A stretch of 40,364 nt of DNA from DASYAE01 sp036501535 (GCA_036501535.1 DASYAE010000133.1:1-40364); one strand, 5' to 3'. Numbered from the stretch's first letter, positions 1-8,164 are shown. Numbers and translations are program-made. Notes: generated by a model from the letters alone, not told the origin.

Positions 1-43
1 CGCCGAGATGGACGTCGCCGACCGCGGCGATGCGGACCGTCAC
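1..43 (-). CDS. Metallophosphoesterase family protein, N-terminal fragment (runs off window)
   Basis: Only the first 14 codons lie in the window. They begin with GTG at 43-41, which overlaps the TGA of the BON-domain gene in a GTGA junction. The visible residues read MTVRIAAVGDVHLG. The GDVHLG segment, directly after a short hydrophobic strand at the very N-terminus, is the first metal-binding motif (D-x-H) of calcineurin-like phosphoesterases. The rest of the gene is outside the window, so substrate and length are unknown. The overlap implies cotranscription and translational coupling with the two genes to its right. The call rests on one short motif plus context. Confidence 0.55.
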   Translation of the reverse strand, partial: MTVRIAAVGDVHLG

Positions 44-294
44 AGCTCCTCCGCTCGGGTCGGTGTGTCCACCGCGGCAACCGTTATGTCCACGTGGCAT
101 GTAAGGCCAGACAGCTCTTCGGCGATGGCGCGCACCACGGCGTCACGGCATTCGGCGTCTGCTACCGTCCCGACCACCGTCACCGCGTCCGCGCGCGCTT
201 CGATGTGCAGTCCGAGCTCTGCCTGGTCGCCGTGCGCGAGCCGGTGCCGCAGCCGTTCGATGCGATATTCGGTCTGGTCAGTAGCGTCGGTCAC
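40..294 (-). CDS. Small BON-domain protein
   Basis: An 84-residue protein starting with GTG at 294, which overlaps the upstream TGA in GTGA form. Residues about 12-75 have the BON alternation of a charged helix, a strand with VTVVGTV, a second helix (ECRDAVVRAIAEEL) and a closing strand (CHVDITVAAV). BON domains are about 60 residues long and are linked to membrane or phospholipid association or to ligand binding. I see no signal peptide, so it is probably cytoplasmic or peripheral. It sits between a nucleotidyltransferase-like gene and a metallophosphoesterase with 4-base overlaps on both sides, so the three products are probably made together. The fold call is fairly secure; the role is unknown. 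Confidence 0.7.
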   Translation of the reverse strand: MTDATDQTEYRIERLRHRLAHGDQAELGLHIEARADAVTVVGTVADAECRDAVVRAIAEELSGLTCHVDITVAAVDTPTRAEEL

Positions 295-923
295 GGTGTG
301 CCGCCTATCGATACGGGCTCGATGACGTCGAGCCGTTCGAGCAGGAAGAGGAACGCCCCCGCCATCGGCTCCGCGCCGAACCGCGCCCGCAGCTCGGCCC
401 ACTCGACCTTCTCGCGCAGCAGGCGGGCCAGCGGCAGCACCGCGCCGAAGTCGCAGTGGTGCTCGCTGAACGCGGCCAGCAGACTGCCGATCAGGTCGGT
501 CGCGGCGATCACCGGCATGCGCACGGAGTCGACCGAGAGCACCGGGGCGCGGGCGAACAGCTCGGGATCGACCGGCACCCGGGCCAGCTCGAAGATCAGG
601 TCGATCGCCTCGCCCCGGCACTGGGCCTTGATCAGCCAGTCCTCCGGCGGCTGGTAGACCTCCACCCCCGCCTGTTCCAAGGTGCGCGCGACCGCGTCGG
701 CGTCCTCGCGCAGGATGCAGAAGTCGGCGTCGTGCCGCAGGCTCAGCGGAACGCCGTGCGCGTACGCGGCGACGCCGCCGGCCAGGGCGAACCGGTAATC
801 CCCCGCCTTGAGCAGCGAGCCGACCTGCTTCGCGGCGTCGCGAATCGCCCGGGTGCGGTCCGGCGGGCAGTCCGCGTCGGTCGGCGCCGCGACGGCGTTC
901 ACCGCACTGTGCAGTTCACCCAT
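291..923 (-). CDS. Nucleotidyltransferase-fold protein
   Basis: A 210-residue protein starting at ATG 923 (MGELHSAVN). The reading frame stays open far upstream, but the coding signal fits from this ATG. Residues about 45-70 contain LAGGVAAYAHGVPLSLRHDADF, matching the G-G...H-G...D-x-D pattern of minimal nucleotidyltransferase and AbiEii-like folds, with the Asp pair as likely metal ligands. A second conserved-looking stretch (EAIDLIFE) could supply the third acidic residue. The C-terminal half is helical. Such proteins may transfer nucleotides to protein or RNA, or may be catalytically inactive. It is the first gene of a minus-strand operon with the BON and phosphoesterase genes and has no partner resembling an antitoxin. 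Superfamily moderately sure; substrate unknown. Confidence 0.6.
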   Translation of the reverse strand: MGELHSAVNAVAAPTDADCPPDRTRAIRDAAKQVGSLLKAGDYRFALAGGVAAYAHGVPLSLRHDADFCILREDADAVARTLEQAGVEVYQPPEDWLIKAQCRGEAIDLIFELARVPVDPELFARAPVLSVDSVRMPVIAATDLIGSLLAAFSEHHCDFGAVLPLARLLREKVEWAELRARFGAEPMAGAFLFLLERLDVIEPVSIGGTP

Positions 924-1169
924 CCTGATATCCGCCTTCCGTCGGAGGCGACTTCCGCGGGATCCCTGATCACGGCAGCCGCCGTCGCCTGCCCGCCGTG
1001 AACCCACTAACCGTTCTCGCGTGATCGAACCGTGCCGGTCGCCCGCAGCGGGGCCGGGCATCGGCGCGCGGGCCGGCGGGCTCGAAATTCCTCCTGGCCG
1101 GAGCCGGGCCGACAGTAAGATCGCGGCGGTGGCGGACGCCATCCGTGCGCCGACCGGTGAGGAAACCGC
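924..1169. promoter_or_regulatory. Divergent intergenic region with probable promoters
   Basis: This 246-base gap separates the minus-strand nucleotidyltransferase operon from the plus-strand flavin oxidase and must hold both promoters. A TAAGAT hexamer at 1116-1121 is a plausible -10 box for the rightward gene, but I see no convincing -35. A GTGAGG ribosome-binding site lies at about 1157-1162, before the GTG at 1170. No strong inverted repeat was noted. Confidence 0.3.
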
Positions 1170-1844
1170 GTGACCGACCCCGACCACGGGCCCGCCGCCC
1201 CCCGGGCCGCCGCCGGCGCCTCGCTGACCGGCGACGAGACCATCGGGCTGCCCGAGTTCGACGCCCCGCCGGCCGATCCCGTCGCGCTGCTGCGCCGCTG
1301 GCTCGCGGCCGCCGAGGAGCACGGCGTGCGCGAACCGCGCGTGATGGTGCTGGCCACCGCGGACGGCGCGGGGCACGCGTCGAGCCGCGTGCTCCTGCTC
1401 AAGGGCGTCGAGGGCGAGACGCTGGTGTTCACCTCGCACACCGGCGGCCGCAAGGGCCATGACATCGCCGAGACGCAGTGGGCGTCGATGAACTTCTACT
1501 GGCGCGAGACGCTGCAGCAGATCACCGTCTCCGGACCGGTGCGCATGCTGCCGGACGAACGCAGCGACGCGCTGTTCGCCGAGCGCCCCGTCGCGGCGCA
1601 GGCGACGACCTCGGTCTCCGACCAGGGCGCCGACCTGCTCGACGAGGCCGCGCTGCACGCCCACGCCGAGAAGTTGATCGGCCTCGGGCAACCCCTGACG
1701 CGGCCGGGCGGCTGGGCCGGCTACGGCCTGACACCGCACCTCATCGAGTTCTGGCACGGCCGGGCCAGCAGGCTGCACCGGCGCCTCGAATACCGGCGCG
1801 CGGGCTCCGGACCCGCCTGGACCACCAGGCGGCTGCAGCCCTGA
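1170..1844 (+). CDS. Pyridoxamine 5'-phosphate oxidase family flavoprotein (PdxH/PhzG-like)
   Basis: A 224-residue protein starting at GTG 1170. It has the FMN-binding split-barrel pattern of PNPOx enzymes: PRVMVLATADGAGHASSRVLLLKG (about 56-79), the TSHTGGRKG phosphate/FMN loop (about 91-99) and the C-terminal block GWAGYGLTPHLIEFWHG followed by RLHRRLEYRR, where PdxH enzymes place substrate-binding Arg and His. PdxH converts pyridoxine or pyridoxamine phosphate to pyridoxal phosphate using O2; PhzG-type relatives oxidise phenazine intermediates. The Asp/Pro-rich N-terminal about 35 residues are an extension. No vitamin B6 or phenazine genes are nearby and it appears monocistronic. True PdxH and a PhzG-like secondary-metabolism oxidase cannot be separated here. 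Confidence 0.8.
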   Translation: MTDPDHGPAAPRAAAGASLTGDETIGLPEFDAPPADPVALLRRWLAAAEEHGVREPRVMVLATADGAGHASSRVLLLKGVEGETLVFTSHTGGRKGHDIAETQWASMNFYWRETLQQITVSGPVRMLPDERSDALFAERPVAAQATTSVSDQGADLLDEAALHAHAEKLIGLGQPLTRPGGWAGYGLTPHLIEFWHGRASRLHRRLEYRRAGSGPAWTTRRLQP

Positions 1845-2157
1845 CCCGGCGCCCGCCGAGTAAGGACCCATCGAGCGTCGGTAATGGTTGACTCTACGTG
1901 CCAGCACACTGACGCAGCGGGTCCGGATACGCGCTGTACCGGAGCCACCCCGGAGAATGAAGGGTCCTGTCGCCAACCCGCGGAAACTCCGTTGGAACAC
2001 GGCCTGACGTGCTCATCTTTCACGGTCTCGGCAGCCTGACAACCAGGTCGCGAGGGTACGGGAAATCATTGCGCGTGCATGTGCATCTGATGCTCATCGG
2101 CGTGCCTTACTATGTGCCGCGGCAGGCCGGAACCACGAGATCACGGGAGAGCGCAGT
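1845..2157. other. Intergenic stretch; possible methyltransferase promoter
   Basis: These 313 bases hold no open frame with normal actinobacterial codon bias. A TACTAT hexamer at 2108-2113 is a candidate -10 box for the following methyltransferase gene, and GGGAGAG at about 2143-2149 is its ribosome-binding site. The stretch is lower in GC than its surroundings near 2000-2115. No terminator-quality hairpin or repeat was seen. Confidence 0.3.
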
Positions 2158-2994
2158 ATGTCCGAAACTGAACATATATCTGGCGTTGATCCCGAGACGG
2201 GCGCCTGGACCTCGATACAGATCAACACGAGCGTTGCGCATCCGGCACGTATATACAACTACTTCCTCGGCGGCAAGGACAACTACGAGGTGGACCAGCT
2301 GGCCGCCGAGAACGTGCTCGCGGTCATGCCCGAGGTGCGCGCGATCGCCCGCGCGAACCGCGACTTCCTCGGCCGCGCGGTGCGCTGTCTCGCGCAGGCG
2401 GGCATCCGGCAGTTCCTCGACATCGGCACCGGCATCCCCGGGCCGGGCAACACCAACGAGGTCGCGCACGAGGTCGCGCCGGACGCCCGCATCGTGTACG
2501 TGGACAACGACCCGATCGTGATCACCCACGCGAGGGCCCTGCTGTCCGGGGCCGACGCACGCCGCACCACGGTGATCCACGCGGACCTGCGCGAGCCGGC
2601 GACGATCCTCGAGCACCCCCAGCTGCGCGCGGTGCTCGACTTCGACCAGCCCGTCGCGGTGCTGCTCGTCGGGGTGTTCCACTTCATCACGCACGCCGAG
2701 GACCCGAAAAGCATCGTGGAGCAGCTGAAGGCGGCGGTGTGCCCCGGCAGCTACGTGGCGATCACGCACGCCACCGCGGATTTCGAGCCGGAGCGCGCCG
2801 CCGAGGTGGTCAGCACCTACAAGGCCACCGCGCCGCTGGTGCCGCGCACCCGCAGCGAGGTGGACGCACTGTTCGAAGGCCTCGAATACATCGAGCCCGG
2901 CCTGGTGCAGATCCCGTGGTGGCGGCCGGACCGCCCGCTGACCACCGGCGACAGCAAGATAACTATATACGGGGGCATAGGCTACAAGAGCTGA
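2158..2994 (+). CDS. S-adenosylmethionine-dependent methyltransferase, DUF574 family
   Basis: A 278-residue protein starting at ATG 2158. The signature AHPARIYNYFLGGKDNYEVD (about 27-46) is characteristic of the actinomycete DUF574/Methyltransf_19 family. It is followed by the Rossmann SAM loop FLDIGTGIPGPGN (86-98) and an acidic ribose-binding strand (IVYVDNDPI). These proteins are widespread and multicopy in filamentous actinomycetes, and most have no known substrate. There is no signal peptide, so it is cytosolic. Codon use is odd: the rare Ile codon ATA appears six times, only in the first 32 and last 12 codons. It lies 113 bases upstream of the cis-prenyltransferase on the same strand and may be cotranscribed with it. 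Confidence 0.9.
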   Translation: MSETEHISGVDPETGAWTSIQINTSVAHPARIYNYFLGGKDNYEVDQLAAENVLAVMPEVRAIARANRDFLGRAVRCLAQAGIRQFLDIGTGIPGPGNTNEVAHEVAPDARIVYVDNDPIVITHARALLSGADARRTTVIHADLREPATILEHPQLRAVLDFDQPVAVLLVGVFHFITHAEDPKSIVEQLKAAVCPGSYVAITHATADFEPERAAEVVSTYKATAPLVPRTRSEVDALFEGLEYIEPGLVQIPWWRPDRPLTTGDSKITIYGGIGYKS

Positions 2995-3107
2995 CGAGCT
3001 CCGACCGCGCGACCCACCACCCCGCACACACCACCCACACAACCCACACCACCAGCCGGCAACGGGGGTATCCCGGCCTGTCCTGAACCCTCCGAAGGAG
3101 GATCAGT
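2995..3107 (+). promoter_or_regulatory. Leader of the cis-prenyltransferase gene with SD-masking hairpin
   Basis: The first part (about 3012-3057) is a low-complexity CAC/ACC-rich run. Near the start codon, CCTCC (3089-3093) and GGAGG (3097-3101) are exactly complementary across the triplet GAA, so the Shine-Dalgarno sequence of the following gene can fold into a small hairpin. This could limit initiation unless translation or a factor opens it. Confidence 0.35.
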
Positions 3108-3800
3108 GTGACAACGCTCGGGCGATCTTTCGTACCCCGGAGACTCGGGATCATGCCGGACGGGAACCGGCGCTGGGCGGCCAAGAACGGCCTTACCGCC
3201 GTCGACGGCTACCGCGAGGGCGCGGTGCGGCTGCTGCAGTTCTGCTCCTGGTGCGACGATCTCGGCATCGAGTCGGTGACGGCCTGGCTGGCCACCGAAC
3301 GCAACATCCTGCAGCGCCCGCACCACGAGCTGACCGGCCTCTACGACGTGATCGCCGAGCTCGCCCGCAGCGTCGCAGGGCAGCGCCGCTACCGGCTCGC
3401 GGTGATCGGCGACCTGCGCATGGTCCCGGCGGACCTCCGGGCGACGCTGGCCGAGGCGGTCGAGGCGACCGCGTCCGCCCCGGGCATGGAGCTCGTCCTG
3501 GGCGTGGCGTGCGGCGGCCGGATGCAGATCGTGCGCGCCGTCGAGGGCTGCCTCGCCGAGCGGCCCGGCGAGCCGGTGACCGAGCAGGCCGTCGCCGCCT
3601 GGCTCGCCCGGCACCACCACGGCGAGCTGGACCTGATGATCCGGGCGTCCGGTGAGTCGCGGATCTCGGACATGGGCCTGTGGGAGGCCGCCTGGGCCGA
3701 GCTGCACTTCAGCGCCCCGCTGTGGGAGGACTTCACCCGCGCGGACCTCGACCACGCGGTCAAGGAGTTCGCCTCGCGCCGCCGGAGGTTCGGGTACTGA
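3108..3800 (+). CDS. Cis-prenyltransferase (undecaprenyl diphosphate synthase family)
   Basis: A 230-residue protein starting at GTG 3108 with a strong GGAGG upstream. All five family blocks are recognisable: LGIMPDGNRRWA (13-24, catalytic Asp18), GYREG, AWLATERNILQRP, CGGRMQIV, and DLMIRASGESRIS plus WAELHFSAPLWEDF near the C-terminus. The family condenses isopentenyl diphosphate with an allylic diphosphate to make cis-polyprenyl diphosphates such as the C55 cell-wall carrier. Several consensus positions differ (NRRWA for NGRWA, ATERN for STENW), and the protein is slightly short. It may therefore be a secondary short-chain or lavandulyl-type synthase rather than the housekeeping UppS. A GTG two bases earlier (3106) is out of frame. 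Confidence 0.85.
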   Translation: MTTLGRSFVPRRLGIMPDGNRRWAAKNGLTAVDGYREGAVRLLQFCSWCDDLGIESVTAWLATERNILQRPHHELTGLYDVIAELARSVAGQRRYRLAVIGDLRMVPADLRATLAEAVEATASAPGMELVLGVACGGRMQIVRAVEGCLAERPGEPVTEQAVAAWLARHHHGELDLMIRASGESRISDMGLWEAAWAELHFSAPLWEDFTRADLDHAVKEFASRRRRFGY

Positions 3801-4197
3801 GCCGGGCGGGCCGGACGGTCGGCTCAGCCCGCTGACAGGCCGGCTCGCGCCGCCGGGCGCCCGGCTCCGGCGTTGTCGGTGTTGTCCAAGGGCGAGCGGT
3901 CTGCTACACAGTGCTTGCAGACTACTCATGACAACGTTGTCGGAATCGTTTACGACATACCCGCGAACCCCTGCAGGCCTCCGGACGGTGCCGGCCGGGC
4001 GCCCCGGGTATCAGCAGTCTCGTCGACGACTGTCACGAGGTACCCACCAGAACCGGATCTCGCCCCGCCCGGCAGCGGCGACGCGCAGCGCCACAGCATG
4101 TCACAGCCTGCTGTGACGCCGTGCGGCCGGCGGTCGCGCGCGATCCGTGTTCCCGCTCCGGGCCGACGACGGTCCTTGAAGCTCACAGGAGCACAGC
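3801..4197 (+). promoter_or_regulatory. Control region of the GH31 gene with two palindromes
   Basis: This 397-base gap contains two strong dyads. GACAACGTTGTC at 3930-3941 is a perfect 12-bp palindrome of LacI-operator type, preceded by two further GTTGTC half-sites near 3874-3890. GTCACAGC CT GCTGTGAC at 4100-4117 is a perfect 8+2+8 inverted repeat about 80 bases before the GH31 start. A GCCGGGCGCCCGGC palindrome at 3852-3865 is GC-only and may be part of the upstream gene's terminator. The GH31 ribosome-binding site is AGGAG at 4187-4191. Sugar-responsive repression is plausible but no regulator gene is adjacent. Confidence 0.5.
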
Positions 4198-7100
4198 ATG
4201 CGAACAGCGTTGTTCACCCGCTGCGGCCCCCGGCCGCGCGCCGCGTCCCGGTCCCAGAGCCCGGCCCGGCGGACTCACCCGCGCCGCGGGCTCCGCTTCC
4301 CCCGCACCGGCGCGCTGGCCGCGGCCGTCACCGCCGCGGCCCTGCTCTTCCCGGCCGGCACCGCCGCCGCGCAGACGGCCACGACCGACACCTCCCCGGT
4401 CAACCTGTCCGAATCGATCGACATGGCCAATGGCAAGGCCGCATCTCAGGCCACGGTCGTGCAGGGCGACGCCCGCTTCGAGGTGCTCGCCCCCGAGGTG
4501 ATCCGGATGGAGTACTCGCCGACCGGCAGCTTCCTGGACGATCCGACCTTCGACATCATGGACCGCGCCTTCACCGTGCCGTCCTACACCAGCAGCGTGT
4601 CGAACGGCCGGCTGACTATCACGACCAGTCAGATGACGCTGAGCTACCAGCTGGGCTCGGGCCCGTTCACCGCCGTCAACACCACGATGCAGCTGCTCGG
4701 CGCGCTGCCGCCGGGCGCGTCCGCGAGCGTCGCCCCGGCCTGGGGCGGGGAGTGCACGTTCGGCCAGGCCTGCCAGGCCGGCGCGGCGGCGCTGAGCGGC
4801 GGGGCGTCGATCGCGAACGACCATCTGGACTACCTCAGCCCGCCCGGGTTCGTCGCCGGGCTGACCGCCACCGGGGCGGACGCCTCCTGGCAGGTGCTCG
4901 GCGCGCCCGCCGGGGCCGCGAGCGTGACCATCCGGTACTCCAACAGCAAGGGCGGCGACGGCAACACCGAGACGCGCACCGAGAGCCTGGTCGTCAACGG
5001 TGTCAGCACCCTGGTCAGCCTCCCGACGACCGCGAGCTGGGACGCCTGGTCCACGGTCGCCGTCCCGGTGACGCTGGCCGCGGGCAGCAACACCGTCGCG
5101 CTGGACTGCGCGAGCGGCGACAGCTGCAACGTCAACGTCGACGACATCGCGGTCGCGGCGACCGGCGCGAGCGCGGCGCCGTTCCTGCCGGCCGACCCGC
5201 TCGGCGGGTACATCCGCTCCTACGACTCCGCCAACGGCTCCTACTCGGCGTCGCCGGCGTGCGCGAGCGGGCAGTCCGGCGACACCTGCACCGCGAACAT
5301 CCCGAACATGGACCCGGGCCTGCTCGACCAGTCCGGCTGGTACCTGCTCGACGACTCGCAGACCGCGGTGTGGACCTCGAACGGCTGGCTGGCGAACCGG
5401 CCGGCCGGCGACGTCGAGGACGGCTACCTGTTCGGCTACGGCCAGGACTTCACCGGCGCGCTGTCCGACCTGGCGAAGCTGACCGGGCCGGCGGCGCTGC
5501 CGGACGAGTCGGTGTTCGGCAACTGGTACTCCCGCTACTACCCGTACTCGACCTCTGACTATCAGGGCACGATCCTGCCGCAGTTCCAGGCGAACGGCGT
5601 CTCGCTGGACGACCTGTCGGTCGACACCGACTGGAAGAGCCCGAACACGTGGAACGGCTGGGAGTGGAACCCCTCGCTCTTCCCCGACCCCACCGCCTTC
5701 ACCGACTGGGCCGCGGCGCAGCACATCGACGTCGCCCTCAACGTCCACCCCGCGATCGCCACGAACGACCCGCTCTACAGCCAGGCCCAGGACATCGCCG
5801 GGAACACCCTGGCCACCGAGTCGAGCTGCAGCAACGGCGGGTCCTGCGCGATCTGGGACTGGGGCAGCGTCTCCCAGGCCGAGTCGTACTTCGCCACCGC
5901 CGACCCGACGCAGAACTCCGTCGCGATGACCTGGCTCGACTGGTGCTGCGACGGCAGCGGCGTGTTCTCCCAGCCCGGCGCCACGCCCGACGCGTGGATC
6001 AACCACCTGACGGCGCAGCAGATGGTTGACGACGGCGAGCGTGGCTTCGACCTGGCCCGGATCGGCGCGTCGAACCAGAACTCGCAGGCCGGCGCGTACC
6101 CGGCCGGGCCGTGGGCCGACCACCGCTCGGCCATCGCGTTCACCGGCGACACCCAGGGCACCTGGAACACCCTGGCCAGCGAGGCGCAGCTGGCCCAGGA
6201 CGAGGGCAGCATCGGCGAGCCCTACGTCAGCGACGACATCGGCAGCTTCCTGGGCAGCAGCTCCACCGGCAACGGCAACGACCCGGACGACCTCTACCTG
6301 CGCTGGCTGCAGCTGGGCACCTTCCAGCCGATCATGCGCGAGCACTCGAACGCGGGCCAGAACCCGCGCCTGCCGTGGGAGTACGACGCCGCGACCCAAG
6401 CGGTCGGCGACCAGTTCATGCAGCTGCGCGAAGAACTCGTGCCCTACCTCTACACCCTGGCCGCGCAGGCGAGCAGCACCGGCATCCCGATGGCCCAGGC
6501 GCTGTACCTGAACTATCCCGGCCAGGCCGCGGCCTACACCAACCCGACCGAGTACACCCTGGGATCCGACGTCCTGGTCGCCCCGGTCACCCAGCCCGGC
6601 GCCAGCGTCGCCGCCCAGGTCTGGTTCCCGCCGGGCACCTGGCAGGACTACTTCACCGGCGCCACCTTCACCGGCCCCGGGGCGCAGACGATCAACGTGC
6701 CCACGAGCCGGATGCCGGTGTTCGTCAAGGAGGGCGGCATCATCCCGCTGCAGCCCGCGAACGGCCAGGCCCAGACCGCCGGCACCGCGCCGATCACGCT
6801 GCAGGTGCACGCCGGGGCCAGCGGCTCCTCCTCGCTCTACGACGACGCCGGAACGGGTCTCGGCTACCAGTCCGGGCAGTCCACCGAGACGCCGGTCAGC
6901 TACACCGAGAACGCGTCCGGCGCGACCTCGACCCTGACCATCTCCCCCGTCACCGGCTCCTACTCCGGCGCGCCGGCCAGCCGCAGCTACACCCTCGACC
7001 TGGTCGACGAGTCGCGGCCGACCTCCGTCCAGATCAACGGCCAGACACTGGCCGCGTCGCAGTGGACGTACAGTTCGGCGACCGACACCCTGCAGGTCCC

Positions 7101-7878
7101 GCTCGGCGCCGTGGCGACCGCGTCCGGCCTCACCGTCACCCAGGTCGGCGGCGCCCCGGTGTCGCGCTCGGAGCCGACCGCCCCGGTGATCACGTTCGCC
7201 TCCCCGGCCGCCGCCTCGGCCGGCCAGCAGGTCACCGTTACCGGCAGCGGCTTCGGCGCCAGCCAGGGCAGCGGCTACCTGGCGTTCAGCGACGGCGGCA
7301 CCAACTGGGGCGCCCCCGGCGACGCGGCCGGCTTCACCGTCGACAGCTGGAGCGACAGCGCGATCACCTTCACCGTCCCGCAGCCCTCCGGCACCAACGG
7401 CGAGTGGGCGGTGACCCCGGGCAGCACCGCGACCGTGTCGGTGACGACCGGCGCGGGAACGTCCAACACCAGCACGACCGCGATCAGCGCCGCCACCGCG
7501 CCGCAGGGCGAGGTGACGGGCTATCAGGGCCTGTGCATGGACGACCGCGGCGCCTCGACCGCGGAGTTCAACCCGGTCCAGGTGTACACGTGCAACAGCA
7601 CCAACGCCCGGCAGTGGACGGTGGAGTCGAACGGCTCGCTACAGGCGCTCGGCATGTGCCTGGACGTCGACAACGGCGACACGACCAACGGCACCACCGT
7701 CGACCTGTACACCTGCAACGGCACCGGCGCCCAGGACTGGGCGGCGCAGCCGGGCGGGGACCTGGTCAACCCGCAGTCCGGCAAGTGCCTTGAGGACAAC
7801 GGCGACGGCGGCTCCGGCACCCAGCTGATCATCGACGACTGCAATGCCGGGGCCGACCAGAAGTGGAGCCTGCCCTGA
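4198..7878 (+). CDS. Secreted glycoside hydrolase family 31 enzyme with TIG and ricin-type lectin domains
   Basis: A 1226-residue extracellular protein. Residues 1-58 form an Arg-rich n-region, a hydrophobic core and a cleavage-like site after AGTAAA. A beta-sandwich region to about 420, including a jelly-roll-like insert around 210-320, precedes the GH31 barrel. The nucleophile candidate is Asp581 in TWLDWCCDG and the acid/base candidate is Asp651 in FTGDTQGTW; SDDIGSFLG (678-686) and QPIMREHS match other GH31 blocks. A TIG/IPT domain spans about 995-1095. A ricin-type beta-trefoil (1101-1226) has three QxW repeats (QWT, DWA, KWS). GH31 enzymes act on alpha-glucosides or alpha-xylosides, or transglycosylate; specificity cannot be read here. 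It is monocistronic with its own terminator. Confidence 0.9.
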   Translation: MRTALFTRCGPRPRAASRSQSPARRTHPRRGLRFPRTGALAAAVTAAALLFPAGTAAAQTATTDTSPVNLSESIDMANGKAASQATVVQGDARFEVLAPEVIRMEYSPTGSFLDDPTFDIMDRAFTVPSYTSSVSNGRLTITTSQMTLSYQLGSGPFTAVNTTMQLLGALPPGASASVAPAWGGECTFGQACQAGAAALSGGASIANDHLDYLSPPGFVAGLTATGADASWQVLGAPAGAASVTIRYSNSKGGDGNTETRTESLVVNGVSTLVSLPTTASWDAWSTVAVPVTLAAGSNTVALDCASGDSCNVNVDDIAVAATGASAAPFLPADPLGGYIRSYDSANGSYSASPACASGQSGDTCTANIPNMDPGLLDQSGWYLLDDSQTAVWTSNGWLANRPAGDVEDGYLFGYGQDFTGALSDLAKLTGPAALPDESVFGNWYSRYYPYSTSDYQGTILPQFQANGVSLDDLSVDTDWKSPNTWNGWEWNPSLFPDPTAFTDWAAAQHIDVALNVHPAIATNDPLYSQAQDIAGNTLATESSCSNGGSCAIWDWGSVSQAESYFATADPTQNSVAMTWLDWCCDGSGVFSQPGATPDAWINHLTAQQMVDDGERGFDLARIGASNQNSQAGAYPAGPWADHRSAIAFTGDTQGTWNTLASEAQLAQDEGSIGEPYVSDDIGSFLGSSSTGNGNDPDDLYLRWLQLGTFQPIMREHSNAGQNPRLPWEYDAATQAVGDQFMQLREELVPYLYTLAAQASSTGIPMAQALYLNYPGQAAAYTNPTEYTLGSDVLVAPVTQPGASVAAQVWFPPGTWQDYFTGATFTGPGAQTINVPTSRMPVFVKEGGIIPLQPANGQAQTAGTAPITLQVHAGASGSSSLYDDAGTGLGYQSGQSTETPVSYTENASGATSTLTISPVTGSYSGAPASRSYTLDLVDESRPTSVQINGQTLAASQWTYSSATDTLQVPLGAVATASGLTVTQVGGAPVSRSEPTAPVITFASPAAASAGQQVTVTGSGFGASQGSGYLAFSDGGTNWGAPGDAAGFTVDSWSDSAITFTVPQPSGTNGEWAVTPGSTATVSVTTGAGTSNTSTTAISAATAPQGEVTGYQGLCMDDRGASTAEFNPVQVYTCNSTNARQWTVESNGSLQALGMCLDVDNGDTTNGTTVDLYTCNGTGAQDWAAQPGGDLVNPQSGKCLEDNGDGGSGTQLIIDDCNAGADQKWSLP

Positions 7879-7917
7879 CCGCCAGACCACTGACAGCTTG
7901 ATCACCGGGCCCTGACA

Positions 7918-7963
7918 CGGCGCCGGTGCCGGCGGCCGATCCCGGTTGCCGGCACCGGCGCCG
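7918..7963 (+). terminator. Strong hairpin terminator after GH31
   Basis: CGGCGCCGGTGCCGGC (7918-7933) is perfectly complementary to the reverse of 7948-7963 across a 14-base loop, giving a 16-bp GC stem 40 bases after the GH31 stop. No T-tract follows, as is common for actinobacterial terminators. Confidence 0.75.
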
Positions 7964-8164
7964 GTCCGCATTCGGGAGTCGCAGACGCACGATTACAGAA
8001 CCGTTACATATGGTGCGCCATGACATCGTCGGACGCATCATGAACCACGGGCGTGTGAGGGCCGTTCCTCTCTGTGAGACCGATTGCGCAAGGTTGAAAG
8101 GTGCCTGAGTGAGTGTTACCGCGCTGAGTGGAGATCTCCGGTGTGACGGGCCCTGCCGCCAGGA
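7964..8164 (+). promoter_or_regulatory. Upstream region of the LuxI-like gene
   Basis: About 200 bases precede the LuxI-like gene. TTACA occurs twice with 11-base periodicity near 7993-8008, and the perfect palindrome GGAGATCTCC lies at 8130-8139, about 25-75 bases before the candidate starts. I do not see a canonical lux box. AGGAG at 8161-8165 is the only Shine-Dalgarno-like run and sits very close to the first possible start codons. Confidence 0.3.

Noticed and set aside
3012..3057. CAC/ACC-rich run as a CRISPR or tandem repeat array
   Set aside because: Irregular low-complexity sequence without constant repeat length or spacers.
3852..3865. GCCGGGCGCCCGGC palindrome as an operator
   Set aside because: Pure GC and easily expected by chance in this composition; no spacing or partner supports it.
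4183..6810. 875-codon minus-strand open frame opposite the GH31 gene
   Set aside because: Arg/Gly/Val-rich shadow of a GC-rich gene with no motifs; the plus strand has clear GH31 blocks.
7926..8108. 60-codon plus-strand frame between GH31 and the LuxI-like gene
   Set aside because: Begins inside the GH31 terminator and lacks a ribosome-binding site and family similarity.
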